Positions 27,737-38,284 of a DNA stretch of 64,000 bases are shown here, piece by piece. Under the pieces are notes generated by a model. The model searched no databases, had not been told where the DNA came from, and saw nothing but the letters and a program-made list of their open reading frames with translations. The stretch comes from Suicoccus acidiformans (GTDB lineage: Bacteria; Bacillota; Bacilli; Lactobacillales; Aerococcaceae), in the NCBI RefSeq assembly GCF_003546865.1, contig NZ_CP023434.1, positions 1,736,001 to 1,800,000 of the forward strand, in the 5' to 3' direction. Positions within the stretch are counted from its first letter, which is position 1. Each line of letters begins with the position of its first letter. Position numbers and translations under genes: made by a program.

Positions 27737-27747
27737 GTCGACCTCTC

Positions 27748-28410
<663 letters not shown>

Positions 28411-28426
28411 TTAATTTCTTCGTTTA

Positions 28427-29461
28427 TTATATCACACGATAAGAGGCTTTGGCGAGTCGATTCTCATATGCTTGATAGGCCTCTTCAAAAGGCATGCCTT
28501 GGGCAAGAATAAGGGTAATCGGTTGCTCCTCCAAGGCCCTTAAGCCAGCATATAGTCTCTGACTCGCTTGTGAAGGTGAGTTAGCCGCTCCTAAGGAGTA
28601 GCAAGCTTTGATGCCAGCTTGACTAGCTAGTTGTTCAATAATGATATCATCTGCTAATAAGCCAATGACTTCTCCTTTTGCTTGAAGTTCAGCAATAATT
28701 TCGCACCAGTCATCGAGAGTATGCTGGGCAGCCACCTGATAGACCGGTTGCTTCGGAGCATAATGCCGGTATTTAACACCTGGACTTATAATCTGTCCAC
28801 TGGTCACCTGCTCTTGTGCCGTCCGTTCAATAACGGGCACATCGACGACTGCTTCCAGCATACTTTGGGTAATTGCACCTGGACGAAGAATTTCAATTTG
28901 CCTTTCACTGGGGCGAATCACGGTTGATTCTACCCCAATTTCCGTTAATTCCTCTCGAGCCGCAACAACTCCATCAATCAAATTAGTAAAGTCATGTAAG
29001 ACATGCTCGACTTTCGTTGGACTTGGCTTCCCAGATAGATTAGCACTCGGTCCTACCAAGGGAAATCCCGCCATCTCAATCAAAAGCAAGGTCTCCAATT
29101 GCCTTGGCATCCGAAGGGCTACGCTATCTAATCCCCCTGTTACCTTGTCTGAAACCGCCCCTGGTTTAACAGGAAGAATAATCGTTAAAGGTCCAGGCCA
29201 GAAGGCTTCCATTAACCGCTCTGCCATAGCCGACACAGAACTTGCAACCAACTTCGCATCTTCAGGCTTGGCAAGATGAACAATTAATGGATTATCTTGC
29301 GGTCGCCCCTTTGCCTTGAATACCTTTCCTACCGCTTCAGAATTATTCGCCATAGCACCAAGTCCATAGACGGTCTCCGTAGGAAAGGCAACAAGCCCAC
29401 CTTCTTGAAGCGTCTTTGCTGCTTGATAGAGGGTATCATAGGTATAAATCTGTGTTTGCAT
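28427..29461 (-). CDS. sua5: Threonylcarbamoyl-AMP synthase, Sua5 type
   Basis: 344 aa. N-terminal YrdC domain with AFPTETVYGLGAMA near residues 24-37, the KxR motif KGRPQDNPLIVHL near 51-63 and GPSANLSGKPSPT near 139-151, plus the C-terminal Sua5 domain after a linker. It makes threonylcarbamoyl-AMP for the t6A37 modification of ANN-decoding tRNAs. ATG at 29461. The 178 bp upstream to prmC contain no gene. The prfA-prmC-sua5 order is common in Firmicutes. Confidence 0.94.
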   Translation of the reverse strand: MQTQIYTYDTLYQAAKTLQEGGLVAFPTETVYGLGAMANNSEAVGKVFKAKGRPQDNPLIVHLAKPEDAKLVASSVSAMAERLMEAFWPGPLTIILPVKPGAVSDKVTGGLDSVALRMPRQLETLLLIEMAGFPLVGPSANLSGKPSPTKVEHVLHDFTNLIDGVVAAREELTEIGVESTVIRPSERQIEILRPGAITQSMLEAVVDVPVIERTAQEQVTSGQIISPGVKYRHYAPKQPVYQVAAQHTLDDWCEIIAELQAKGEVIGLLADDIIIEQLASQAGIKACYSLGAANSPSQASQRLYAGLRALEEQPITLILAQGMPFEEAYQAYENRLAKASYRVI

Positions 29462-29639
29462 CTTTGCATCCTCTTCTCATAGTAATTCTAATTTGAAACA
29501 CATGGACGTGTTCCCGTAACATTGCTTTCCTGATGAACCATACATGAGAGCAGAATATCCAAACAAGCTCATTTAGACATTTAGCATAAAGGGGGACTGG
29601 CAAGCAAGTAACCCTATCTACACTAGAGTCAACTGATAC

Positions 29640-30503
29640 CTAAACGGTCCCCTCTTCACTAATTCTCACATAGCGATCACGTTGATTATAGTCTTGGATT
29701 ACCTCAATCTTCCGATTAGGAAAGGCTTCTTGCATTAACTGCTGCAATCTTGCGCCTTGTTGGTAGCCCATTTCAAGAATCACTTGACCTTTTGGTTTGA
29801 GATAGGCTGGTAATTGCCTTGCTAAACGCTCATAAATTGCATAACCCTCATTATCCGCGAATAAAGCCATTGTCGGCTCGAACTTCAGAACATGCGCGTC
29901 CATTACAGCCTGCTCATGATAGCCAATATACGGGGGATTAGACACAATTAAATCAAAGGTCGTTTCCGGAAAGTCCTTCAACAAATCCCCCTGCCACCAG
30001 CTAACAGCCACGTGATGCTTTTGTCCATTCTGGCGAGCAACTTCTAAGGCTTCTTGGGAAAGATCAGTTCCGGTGACCTTTGCATTCGGATAGAACTTCT
30101 TTAACATGATAGCTAATATTCCCGTACCAGTACCAATATCTAATATTCTTGCTTCTTCTCTGTCTCCAAGATAATCCTGGGCGAGTTGGATAATGCCACT
30201 TGTTTCTTCGCGAGGGATTAAGGCATGTTCATTAACAACAAAGCTTTCCCCCATAAAATCAGCGCGACCTAAGATATATTGCAAGGGTTCCCCAGCCACA
30301 AGGCGCCTTAACACATCCTCGAAATATCCCAAGGCATCAAGGTCCACAAATTCACGCAAAGCTCGGGTCATATCCGTAAGCGTCACATCAAAGACAAACG
30401 CCCATAAAGCTTGGGCACTCGCCTCATCATAATCATTCCCTTGCAAAAAAGCTGAAGCACTTGCCAGAGCCTCAGCTAAAGTGAGCTTAGACTTGTTGGC
30501 CAT
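29640..30503 (-). CDS. prmC: Release factor glutamine methyltransferase PrmC
   Basis: 287 aa SAM-dependent enzyme methylating the glutamine of the GGQ motif in release factors. SAM loop [13 protein letters not shown] near residues 119-131 and the catalytic [10 protein letters not shown] near 187-196. ATG at 30503 lies inside the end of prfA (17-base overlap), so it is translated with its own substrate gene. Complete. Confidence 0.96.
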   Translation of the reverse strand: MANKSKLTLAEALASASAFLQGNDYDEASAQALWAFVFDVTLTDMTRALREFVDLDALGYFEDVLRRLVAGEPLQYILGRADFMGESFVVNEHALIPREETSGIIQLAQDYLGDREEARILDIGTGTGILAIMLKKFYPNAKVTGTDLSQEALEVARQNGQKHHVAVSWWQGDLLKDFPETTFDLIVSNPPYIGYHEQAVMDAHVLKFEPTMALFADNEGYAIYERLARQLPAYLKPKGQVILEMGYQQGARLQQLMQEAFPNRKIEVIQDYNQRDRYVRISEEGTV

Positions 30504-31566
30504 TCAGCTCCTCCAATTTTTGGGTTTGGTCGTAGAGAATCAAGGCGTCAACAATCTCATCTAAATTTCCGTCTAGAACTGAGTCTAACTGCTGTAAAGT
30601 TAAACCAATGCGGTGATCGGTCACCCGACTTTGCGGGAAATTATAGGTGCGAATACGTTCAGAGCGGTCCCCTGTCCCTACTTTCAACTTGCGGTCAGCG
30701 TCGTATTCTGCTTGCGCTTCTGATTGGATCTTATCATACACACGTGCACGCAAGACTTTCATCGCTTTCTCGCGGTTTTTCAGTTGGGAGCGCTCATCTT
30801 GCATCGCTACCACTGTATTAGTTGGAATATGCGTCAAGCGCACTGCTGAAGCAGTCTTATTCACGTGTTGTCCACCTGCTCCACTGGCATGATAAATATC
30901 GGTGCGAATATCGTTCTCATCCAACTCAAAGTCTATTTCTTCAGCCTCAGGCATAACAACCACCGTCGCCGTAGAAGTATGCACCCGACCTTGCGATTCA
31001 GTTTCAGGTACCCTTTGTACCCGGTGAGCCCCATTCTCATACTTCAATTTACTGTATACTTTCGAGCCGGTAATCATCAAAGTAACTTCTTTATAGCCCC
31101 CAATACCTGTAATATTGGCGTCAAGCACTTCCGTCTTCCAACCTTGGTTGTCAGCATACTTAGTATACATATTTAATAAATCCCCTGCGAAAAGCTGGGC
31201 TTCATCCCCACCAGCAGCGCCACGAATTTCCATGATAATATTCTTGCCATCATTAGGGTCTTCTGGAATCATCATGAGGCGAATTTCACTTTGTAAATTT
31301 TCTTGTTCAGTTTTCAGTTCAGATAATTCATCCTTGGCAAGCTGCTCCATTTCAGCATCTAAAGATTCTTGAAGCAATTCTTCTGTCTCAGTAATTTGTG
31401 CTTCCACATCTTTGAAACGACGAATCTTCTCAACTTTAGGTCTTAAATCAGCTTCTTCAATTGTCAATTCTCTTAAGCGATCTGTATCACTAATGACTGA
31501 TGGGTCACTTAGCATTTCATTAACTTCTTCATAGCGAATTAATAGACTATCTAATTGATCAAACAT
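30487..31566 (-). CDS. prfA: Peptide chain release factor 1
   Basis: 359 aa, terminates translation at UAA and UAG. Anticodon-like tripeptide region near [16 protein letters not shown], and the catalytic GGQ in [15 protein letters not shown] near residue 233. ATG at 31566 with GAGGAG 7 bases upstream. Lies 15 bases after tdk, in the widely conserved tdk-prfA-prmC order. Confidence 0.98.
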   Translation of the reverse strand: MFDQLDSLLIRYEEVNEMLSDPSVISDTDRLRELTIEEADLRPKVEKIRRFKDVEAQITETEELLQESLDAEMEQLAKDELSELKTEQENLQSEIRLMMIPEDPNDGKNIIMEIRGAAGGDEAQLFAGDLLNMYTKYADNQGWKTEVLDANITGIGGYKEVTLMITGSKVYSKLKYENGAHRVQRVPETESQGRVHTSTATVVVMPEAEEIDFELDENDIRTDIYHASGAGGQHVNKTASAVRLTHIPTNTVVAMQDERSQLKNREKAMKVLRARVYDKIQSEAQAEYDADRKLKVGTGDRSERIRTYNFPQSRVTDHRIGLTLQQLDSVLDGNLDEIVDALILYDQTQKLEELNGQQV

Positions 31567-31581
31567 GGCTCTCCTCTTTTC

Positions 31582-32172
31582 TTAGTGTGCTTCATTCAAT
31601 GTGCCGGGAGCGAAATAACATTTCCGACATACGGGCAAATACTGTTCATTGCCGCCAATGAGAATTTGTTCGCCTTCATAGACTGGCTTGCCATCGCTAA
31701 AGCGCAAATTCATGGTGGCTTTCTTATCGCAGAACCAGCAAATGGTCTTAATCTCTTCGATTTTATCTGCATATAACAGTAAATACTCAGATCCTTCAAA
31801 TAAATGATTGGTGAAATCATTCTTCAAGCCAAAGGCCATCACTGGGACATCTAAATCATCGCAAATTTGGGCAAGTTGAATGACATGGCCTTTAGATAGA
31901 AATTGTGCCTCATCAACCAAAACACAGAATAGCTTCTCACTTAACATTTCATCTTTAATGAGCTGATAGACATCTGTATCTTCTTCAATGGCAATCGCTG
32001 GCCTTTCAAAGCCAGTACGACTAGCAACGGAACCTACACCCGAACGTGTATCCACTGCACTGCTGAGAATTAAAACTCGCTTTTTCTGTTCTTCGTAATT
32101 GTGGGCAACCTTAATAATTTCCAAGGATTTTCCGCTATTCATGGTACCGTATCTGAAATATAACTTTGCCAC
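31582..32172 (-). CDS. tdk: Thymidine kinase
   Basis: 196 aa, phosphorylates thymidine with ATP. P-loop GTMNSGKS at residues 9-16, lid and Asp-Glu motif LVDEAQFL near 83-90, and zinc cysteines CWFC and CRKC in the lasso domain. I place the start at GTG 32172 because it gives the canonical [15 protein letters not shown] and lies 7 bases after GGAGAG; a TTG 15 bases upstream would overlap that site. Confidence 0.95.
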   Translation of the reverse strand: MAKLYFRYGTMNSGKSLEIIKVAHNYEEQKKRVLILSSAVDTRSGVGSVASRTGFERPAIAIEEDTDVYQLIKDEMLSEKLFCVLVDEAQFLSKGHVIQLAQICDDLDVPVMAFGLKNDFTNHLFEGSEYLLLYADKIEEIKTICWFCDKKATMNLRFSDGKPVYEGEQILIGGNEQYLPVCRKCYFAPGTLNEAH

Positions 32173-32242
32173 AAACTCACTCTCCAATTATCATTTCTCA
32201 ATGTTTAATAATATAAGTTTCCAAGCCATTAGTCAACTGTCC

Positions 32243-32779
32243 TTAACTCGATACAGATAGCTTCTCCAGCTCTTTCTTACCATAGACTTGGGCATAAATA
32301 TCTAGGTATGTCTTTGCTTGAATCGGCTCACGCGCTAATACTTCAAAGGGTTCACCCGAAATTGTCACAGAGAAATCCGCTTCACTAAAGCCATTGCGTA
32401 AATAGAAAGCTTTGCGACGCTGTCTGATTCGCTGGTCAGGATGAGACATTTGGGAGTGCTCAACCTCTGCTACAATATTGACACCCGGGTACATCGTAAA
32501 CAGTTGTCCGAGCGCTAAGCTTCCAAGCTGCTGACCTTGAAAACTTGGATCGATTGCGAAATAATCCAAGAGAATATTCGCCCCATTCTGAGCAAGAACA
32601 CATAAACCTAGGAGGTCTTCACTCTCCCACGCGATGCCTAATAAATGTAGCTTACCCGCTTCATGGCTGGCAAGCAGTTGCGTCAATTCCTTGCGTTCAA
32701 TCGGTGGGAAAGCCTCCTGATATAATGTAAGAAATGCATCTAAACGTCCTTGTGCTACTACATCATAAAAGCGCATCAT
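32243..32779 (-). CDS. GNAT family N-acetyltransferase
   Basis: 178 aa. The acetyl-CoA-binding motif is in DYFAIDPSFQGQQLGSLALGQL near residues 72-93 (QGQQLG corresponds to the Q/RxxGxG/A loop). C-terminal part has FYLRNGFSEADF, the usual beta6/beta7 area of GNAT folds. Substrate cannot be predicted. Start is one of two adjacent ATGs at 32779 or 32776, behind AAAGGGTG. Divergent from murT. Confidence 0.8.
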   Translation of the reverse strand: MMRFYDVVAQGRLDAFLTLYQEAFPPIERKELTQLLASHEAGKLHLLGIAWESEDLLGLCVLAQNGANILLDYFAIDPSFQGQQLGSLALGQLFTMYPGVNIVAEVEHSQMSHPDQRIRQRRKAFYLRNGFSEADFSVTISGEPFEVLAREPIQAKTYLDIYAQVYGKKELEKLSVSS

Positions 32780-32905
32780 CTCACACCCTTTCTATCCAGT
32801 CTACTTTAAAGGAATGATCATTTTTTTGCAAGATATGACTTTCATTTTGTCTGCCTTGTTGGTAAAATAGTTGAGTCTCATAGAAAGAATAAAGGGGATG
32901 ATCTT

Positions 32906-34225
32906 ATGCTTTTCAAAAGTCAACTCGCTAAATCTGTCGGTCAAGCAACTCATTGGGCACTAACCCGCTTTACCAGAAGTGACGGCAGTAGCCTCCCTGG
33001 TAAAATAGCACTTCAGTTGGATCCATCGATCTTAGCATCGCTTAGTGAAGACTATGAAATTATCGTCGTCACAGGAACCAATGGCAAGACTTTAACAACT
33101 GCCTTGCTTGCTAAAGCCCTATCCGATTATTTTCCTCACGTCATTACCAATTCTAGTGGCTCTAATATGATTCAAGGGATTGTGGGCAGTTTCTTAACAG
33201 CAAAGTCAGCCCCTAAAGGTGAACGAAAATTTGCCGTATTAGAAATTGATGAAGGCTCCTTAAATAAAATCATGGCACACCTTCAACCCAATCTCTTCCT
33301 GCATACTAATTTATTTGCTGATCAATTGGACCGGTATGGCTCAGTAGAGAATGTCTACCAATTACTCCTAAAAGCAGCCAAAACTTACCCCGAAGCCAAA
33401 GTTGTGGCAAATGGGGACCTACCCTTATTCCATACCCACGACTTATCCAACCCAATTATCTATTACGGCTCTACGATTGGTGAAGCTAGCCAAGCCATTG
33501 ACAATTGCCCACATTGTGGCCAGCCTTTAACCTATCATAGCCATACTTATGCTAATTTAGGGGATTATATCTGTGAACATTGTGGATTCAAGCGGCCCGA
33601 TTTAGCCTATGTCCTAGATGATTTAGGATTGATGACCATGAACCATGCCCATTTCACCTTAGATGGTCTGCCTTTTGACTTACCGCTTGGCGGACTTTAT
33701 AACATTTATAATGCATTGGCTGCTTATAGCGTAGCCCGTGAATTAGGTGTGCCTTCAAGCCATATTCAAGAAAGCTTCCGCACCTTTACCAAAGTGTCCG
33801 GCCGTCAGGAAATCATCCAAATTGAGGATAAATCTGTCCAACTGCACTTATATAAGAATACCGTTGGCCTTGAAGAAACACTCAAATTACTTAACCAAAA
33901 GCAAGAAACCTTCACCCTTATGATGGTTCTTAACAATACACCAGCTGACGGAGAAGATATTTCCTGGATCGAAGATACCAATTTCGATGCGATGAAAGAC
34001 TATAATATACAAGGAGATATTACAATCGCTGGTACTCAAAGACAAGCCCTGAAGGAGCGGCTGCTTGACGCAGAAGTAACCACAGAATCGATTGAACTTG
34101 TGCCAACTTATAAAGAATTGCTTAGTCGCATTCAACAAGCTCCCACGAAATCAATTGAAATTCTTGTAAATTACAGTGCCATGCTAGAAATCCGGGCAGC
34201 ATTCAAAGAAGCGGGTTATCTATAA
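32906..34225 (+). CDS. murT: Lipid II isoglutaminyl synthase subunit MurT
   Basis: 439 aa Mur-ligase-like protein. ATP loop TGTNGKTLTT starts at residue 56, a Cys4 zinc ribbon CPHCG...CEHCG at about 206-231 inserted in the central domain, and a C-terminal DUF1727 domain with NNTPADGEDISWIED near 349-363. With GatD it amidates the D-glutamate of lipid II. gatD normally follows directly; here a terminator and a convergent gene follow instead. ATG at 32906; a candidate extended -10 (TGGTAAAAT, 32860-32868) lies 38 bases upstream. Confidence 0.93.
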   Translation: MLFKSQLAKSVGQATHWALTRFTRSDGSSLPGKIALQLDPSILASLSEDYEIIVVTGTNGKTLTTALLAKALSDYFPHVITNSSGSNMIQGIVGSFLTAKSAPKGERKFAVLEIDEGSLNKIMAHLQPNLFLHTNLFADQLDRYGSVENVYQLLLKAAKTYPEAKVVANGDLPLFHTHDLSNPIIYYGSTIGEASQAIDNCPHCGQPLTYHSHTYANLGDYICEHCGFKRPDLAYVLDDLGLMTMNHAHFTLDGLPFDLPLGGLYNIYNALAAYSVARELGVPSSHIQESFRTFTKVSGRQEIIQIEDKSVQLHLYKNTVGLEETLKLLNQKQETFTLMMVLNNTPADGEDISWIEDTNFDAMKDYNIQGDITIAGTQRQALKERLLDAEVTTESIELVPTYKELLSRIQQAPTKSIEILVNYSAMLEIRAAFKEAGYL

Positions 34226-34265
34226 GTAGAGCAAGCCAAAATAATCTAATATATACACCCATTAA

Positions 34266-34304
34266 AATAAACCGTCGTCTAACACATTTTAGACGACGGT
34301 TCTT
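34266..34304. terminator. Bidirectional terminator murT / DUF554 gene
   Basis: AACCGTCGTCT and AGACGACGGTT form a perfect 11-bp stem with a 10-base loop, T-rich on both sides. It separates the convergent murT (+) and DUF554 (-) genes. Confidence 0.85.
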
Positions 34305-35003
34305 CTATTGTAAGAAAGGGATTGCCCCTAAAATAATCGGCATAAAGATACTTGGCGAAAAATTCATAATCTTAAAATTAGTCAGCCCCGTTAAATTAAA
34401 ACCTAGCGCAATTAGTACAATCGATCCGACACTAATCATTTCAGTAATGACAAGATCTGTTAAAAGCGGTTGAAGTAAAGAGGCTAACAGGGTTAAAGAG
34501 CCTTCAAGAATAAGAATCGGTACACTAGAGAACATGACGCCAGCGCCTAAGGAAGAAGCAAGCATTAATGCCGTAATCCCGTCCATAATGCTCTTGGTGT
34601 AAAGGGTCGTATGATTACCATATAAACCACTTTCTAAAGAGCCTACAATGACCATGCTGCCGACACAGAAAATCATCGTGGCAGTAATAAAGCCTTGTTT
34701 AAATGTGCCTTCATTACCAGTCTCACTATCTGTATTCATAAAGCGTGCCTCAACTTGGTCCACAATCCGAATTATCCACCGATCAATATCTAAGCCTTCC
34801 CCAATTAAGGTACCGATTACCATCGAAAGGACCATGATAAGGCCATTACCTCCCCTAATCGCACCTGAAATACCGATAGATACGACAGCTAAGCCAATCG
34901 CTTGCATCACTCGCTCGCTGACTCGCTCTGAAATCCCTCGATTCAAACGGCTGCCTACATATCCCATAATAATTACCGTAATGCTATTTACAATTGCTCC
35001 CAA
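34305..35003 (-). CDS. DUF554 family membrane protein
   Basis: 232 aa with about seven membrane segments, matching DUF554 (YqgA/YdfK type), no proven function. The usual N-terminus is LGxIVN; reading from TTG at 35003 gives exactly this (LGAIVNSITVI), with GGAGG 9 bases upstream and the stop of the preceding gene one base before, so I prefer it to the ATG at 35027. Conserved GGNGLIM near residue 50 and later GLYGNHTTLYTKSIMDG typical of the family. Last gene of a three-gene unit with the lipoprotein and the AI-2E protein. Confidence 0.85.
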   Translation of the reverse strand: MGAIVNSITVIIMGYVGSRLNRGISERVSERVMQAIGLAVVSIGISGAIRGGNGLIMVLSMVIGTLIGEGLDIDRWIIRIVDQVEARFMNTDSETGNEGTFKQGFITATMIFCVGSMVIVGSLESGLYGNHTTLYTKSIMDGITALMLASSLGAGVMFSSVPILILEGSLTLLASLLQPLLTDLVITEMISVGSIVLIALGFNLTGLTNFKIMNFSPSIFMPIILGAIPFLQ

Positions 35004-35004
35004 A

Positions 35005-36486
35005 TCAGCCTTCCTCCTCCGTTTCATCCACTAAACTTTCTTCAACATTTACCTTGGCTGAGTGACTGGTCGATGTTCGGTCGTCTTGGCTAGAATGCTT
35101 GTCAACTTCTAATGCATCCGTAATATATTGATCTAAGTGCGGCATCCATTCAAAGTAATAGTACAGCACTAACGTTTCTTTATCTCCAGCACTTGCTAAT
35201 GACTCTTCTACTTCTGCATCACTCGCTGTCCTATTTGTTGATGCAGCAAGTTCCGTAGGAATGTTTACCGCAATCCCGATAGGTTCTCCTTGCCAGAAAG
35301 CCTGATAACGCAGCTTATCCAAGGCGAAGCTTTTCACGAATTTCCCTCGTTCACCAGGATTAATAACGCGCGGCCCGCTATCTATGACAAGTTGTGGATC
35401 TGATTGAATGAGATCCTCTTGAATCGTTAAGCTTGCTTGACCTTCATAAGGCATAATCGGATACTCACTCTTATTCTCTACTTCAAATACAAGCGATACA
35501 ATAATTTGCCCTTGGGGGAAATACCGGAAACTAGCTTCATAAGCTGGACGCAAGGCTAAATCATAAATTTCGCCTTTGACTAGTGTCAGTTCAACTTGCT
35601 CCTCGGTACTCGATTCAGATAGATCAGCTGTTGCTAGAATATCCTTAGCACCCCATAGCTCCAAAGCAACACGGTCTTGGATACTTCGCCGATTATCAAG
35701 CAGCAATTGTTCATTCTCTATATTGGTTGGCAAATAAAAGGGTAGTTCAATGGTATTATCACCTTGACTTAAACCAACTACTTCATCAGCTGAGGCTTGA
35801 GACACCGGTATAGACAGGAAGAAGTCTCCTTCGGCCAGAATACTATCTAAAGCATCTTCGGATAAGCCATACACAATATAACCTTCAACAGCGGAACGTC
35901 CTTCGATTTGGCCACCTGCATAAGTCATAATGTCACGAAGATTCCCGGTGTCTAATGGATAGAGCTGACTGCTCGGCTCAAGACGCAAGACTGCATCGGG
36001 ATAGCTCAAACGTAAATCATTCATTGCGATATATCTTGATTCGTCCGATAGATTCAAAATATTAACTTGCATTAGAATAATACCCGCACCCTCTGTTTCG
36101 AAATTAAATTCCGATGCGTAGTGTTCATCTACCGTTTCCAATCGGTAAATATCCATCGCATCAATTCGATAGGTTAAATCTCCCTGTGTTTGTTCAAAGG
36201 GTTGCTTCAACCGGAAAACTCGATCCTTTATTTGATATTTATCGGTCGCTTCGATTGCATGCTCAACCTGGTTAAATTCAGGAATAAAACGCGGGTCCCC
36301 CACTGATTCCTCATCAACTTGTGCTTCGTTCTCACTGGACACTTCATCTTGTGAACTTTGTTTATTCTGCACGGTTTCAACAGCCTGCTCTTGGATAAAA
36401 CGTTGGTACTGTTCATCCACAGTGTTACAGCCAGCGCAGAGGCCGAGCGAGATAAGTAAGACATTCATTTTAAATGTTTTATTCAT
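35005..36486 (-). CDS. Putative lipoprotein (DUF5068-like)
   Basis: 493 aa from the ATG at 36486, preceded by GAGGAG; an earlier start at 36507 is possible. A hydrophobic N-terminus ends in LGLCAGC, close to a lipobox though Cys at -3 is atypical. Then an acidic Gln/Ser/Glu linker (to about residue 65) and a large extracellular region with two beta-rich parts (about 85-260 and 275-420) of the kind seen in DUF4352/DUF5068 lipoproteins, and an acidic tail. No catalytic motif visible. The start overlaps the AI-2E gene stop by 8 bases and the stop meets the DUF554 start, so the three are one translational unit. Confidence 0.6.
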   Translation of the reverse strand: MNKTFKMNVLLISLGLCAGCNTVDEQYQRFIQEQAVETVQNKQSSQDEVSSENEAQVDEESVGDPRFIPEFNQVEHAIEATDKYQIKDRVFRLKQPFEQTQGDLTYRIDAMDIYRLETVDEHYASEFNFETEGAGIILMQVNILNLSDESRYIAMNDLRLSYPDAVLRLEPSSQLYPLDTGNLRDIMTYAGGQIEGRSAVEGYIVYGLSEDALDSILAEGDFFLSIPVSQASADEVVGLSQGDNTIELPFYLPTNIENEQLLLDNRRSIQDRVALELWGAKDILATADLSESSTEEQVELTLVKGEIYDLALRPAYEASFRYFPQGQIIVSLVFEVENKSEYPIMPYEGQASLTIQEDLIQSDPQLVIDSGPRVINPGERGKFVKSFALDKLRYQAFWQGEPIGIAVNIPTELAASTNRTASDAEVEESLASAGDKETLVLYYYFEWMPHLDQYITDALEVDKHSSQDDRTSTSHSAKVNVEESLVDETEEEG

Positions 36487-37732
36487 TCTGGCCCGGCTCC
36501 TCTTCATCTAATTTAGTAACTAAGTCCGCTTTCTGCTGTTGAAACTCACCCTCATTGACTACTTCAATATCTTCATATAAGCCAGATGACTTCCGGAAGT
36601 ACTGGTACATTTCGACGACAATAACTTTTATCACCGCATAAGCAGGCACCCCAAGAATAACTCCGGACACCCCGAAAAGTCGCCCAGCACCCAACAAGAT
36701 GAATAGAATCGTCACCGGATGGATATTCATATTGCTGCCAAGAATTTGTGGGGATACGAACCGCCCTTCAATAAATTGTTCAATGGCTATAACAATACAA
36801 ACCTTAAGAAACATTGCTGGAGAGGTTAATAGCCCGATAATAAGCGCCGGAATCGCTGCAAGTATTGAACCGATATACGGAATAATATTCGCCACACCCG
36901 AAATCGCTGCCAGTAGCACAGCATAGTCTAATTCAATAATTGAATAACCCATCCCAAACATAAAGCCTACAGCAATTGCCACTAAGACTTGCCCACCAAT
37001 ATAGCGGGAAACTTGTAAATTAGAATTTCTTAAAATTCTTCCAACAACATCCGTATACTTATCCGGCACTAAATACAGAATATTATGGGCGATACGCTTA
37101 TTCTCAAGTAATAAATAATATAAAATGATGGGCATCGTTAAAATACCGGTAATAAAGGTGAAAACTGTGCCAATAACATTCCCGATTCCGTCAATGGTTC
37201 CAGGTAGAAAATCCCGAATTCGTTCACTTAATTCCCCTAAATGTAAGGAATTTAACACCGCTTGAATTTGGGAATTTAAAGATAGCTCACTTTCTGTCGG
37301 ACCATTGGTCTGGATTGGTAGCTGCGCTAATAGCCCCTGAACTTGAGCATTATAGCGCGGTAAATTCTGAATAAAACTTTGAGCCTGTTCCGTTAACATT
37401 GGAATTAAAGAATAAACACCCCAAACAATTAACATAATAGCAATAATAAAGATAATCCAAATGGCGAAATTCCGCTCAATTCCCTTGCGTTCAAGAAAGG
37501 ATACCAAGGGATCTAAGATATAATAGAATATCCCGGCGGCAATTACTGGAAAAGCAATCAATTCAATAAAAATCCATAAGGGATCCAGTAAATGTGACAC
37601 GTTTAAGAACGCATACACGACGGTCATCACAAGTAGTAAGACCAGTAACGAAATAACGAAACGATTATTAAGTGTTCGTTCGAACAAAGAAGCTGTTTTT
37701 TCTTCTTGGTCAGGTCTTTGCAAATTGTTCAT
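36479..37732 (-). CDS. AI-2E family transporter (PerM/YdiK type)
   Basis: 417 aa polytopic membrane protein with about eight helices: pairs at residues 28-48 and 55-75, one near 90-110, and a C-terminal block from 205 to 385 with GVANIIPYIGSILAAIPALIIG, the family signature. Family members have been described as AI-2 exporters, Na+/H+ antiporters or permeases, so the substrate is uncertain. ATG at 37732 behind GGGGGA. A candidate extended -10 TGCTAAAAT lies at 37780-37788 on the - strand. Confidence 0.85.
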   Translation of the reverse strand: MNNLQRPDQEEKTASLFERTLNNRFVISLLVLLLVMTVVYAFLNVSHLLDPLWIFIELIAFPVIAAGIFYYILDPLVSFLERKGIERNFAIWIIFIIAIMLIVWGVYSLIPMLTEQAQSFIQNLPRYNAQVQGLLAQLPIQTNGPTESELSLNSQIQAVLNSLHLGELSERIRDFLPGTIDGIGNVIGTVFTFITGILTMPIILYYLLLENKRIAHNILYLVPDKYTDVVGRILRNSNLQVSRYIGGQVLVAIAVGFMFGMGYSIIELDYAVLLAAISGVANIIPYIGSILAAIPALIIGLLTSPAMFLKVCIVIAIEQFIEGRFVSPQILGSNMNIHPVTILFILLGAGRLFGVSGVILGVPAYAVIKVIVVEMYQYFRKSSGLYEDIEVVNEGEFQQQKADLVTKLDEEEPGQNE

Positions 37733-37851
37733 TCATTTCAATCCCCCTTCAAAACATTTGGAGCTTTTAGTTATAGCCCATTTTAGCATATTTTCGCGAA
37801 GAAATGGATTAATTCATCATGCGAAACATTATTTTCATCAGCAAACTCATT

Positions 37852-37952
37852 GAGTCAGGCAAAATTTACTTTCTTTCTCATTCTAATACAATATTAAAGA
37901 TGTAAAATCTTGTTATCTCAGTATTCCCTTTGCCATTATTGTGTTATACTAT
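37852..37952 (+). repeat. 101-bp direct repeat, copy 1
   Basis: Matches copy 2 at a constant offset of 433 bases, with mismatches at 37859, 37861 and 37874 only. It contains an extended -10 element TGTTATACT at 37942-37950 and an AAGAT-GTAAA-ATCTT mini-hairpin. Identity starts at GAGTCAG and ends at ACTAT, two bases after the -10 box. Confidence 0.95.
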
Positions 37953-38022
37953 CTCGCGTTTGACACTTCTAAAGGCCAAAGGGTACCTAAAACCTCTTTA
38001 AATCAATATTTCGGAGGAGTTT

Positions 38023-38058
38023 ATGCCAACGAAAAAAAGCGTACTATTCGTACTTTAA
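38023..38058 (+). other. 11-codon minigene with a strong ribosome binding site
   Basis: GGAGGAG lies 5 bases before an ATG that opens an 11-codon frame (MPTKKSVLFVL) ending in TAA. It is downstream of repeat copy 1, whose promoter would drive it. It may be the severed start of a lost gene for an exported or membrane protein (Lys-Lys then hydrophobic) or a leader peptide. Expression is unproven. Confidence 0.35.
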
Positions 38059-38284
38059 TACAAAAATATTTAATTTTTTAAAGTATGAAGTATGATATAA
38101 GTATCAAAGCAATCTAATTCATAGAGCGGTTTTTATACAAGGAAAATGCGATAATAACAATGTTTTTGTCATATTTGTAGCTGATAAAAATTAGTACAAA
38201 AAATATGCACGAGATATTTGACAATAAAAGTGCTATACACCAACGTTTAGAGAGATTTTTTAGGCTGGCAAGTGTCAAAGTCCC

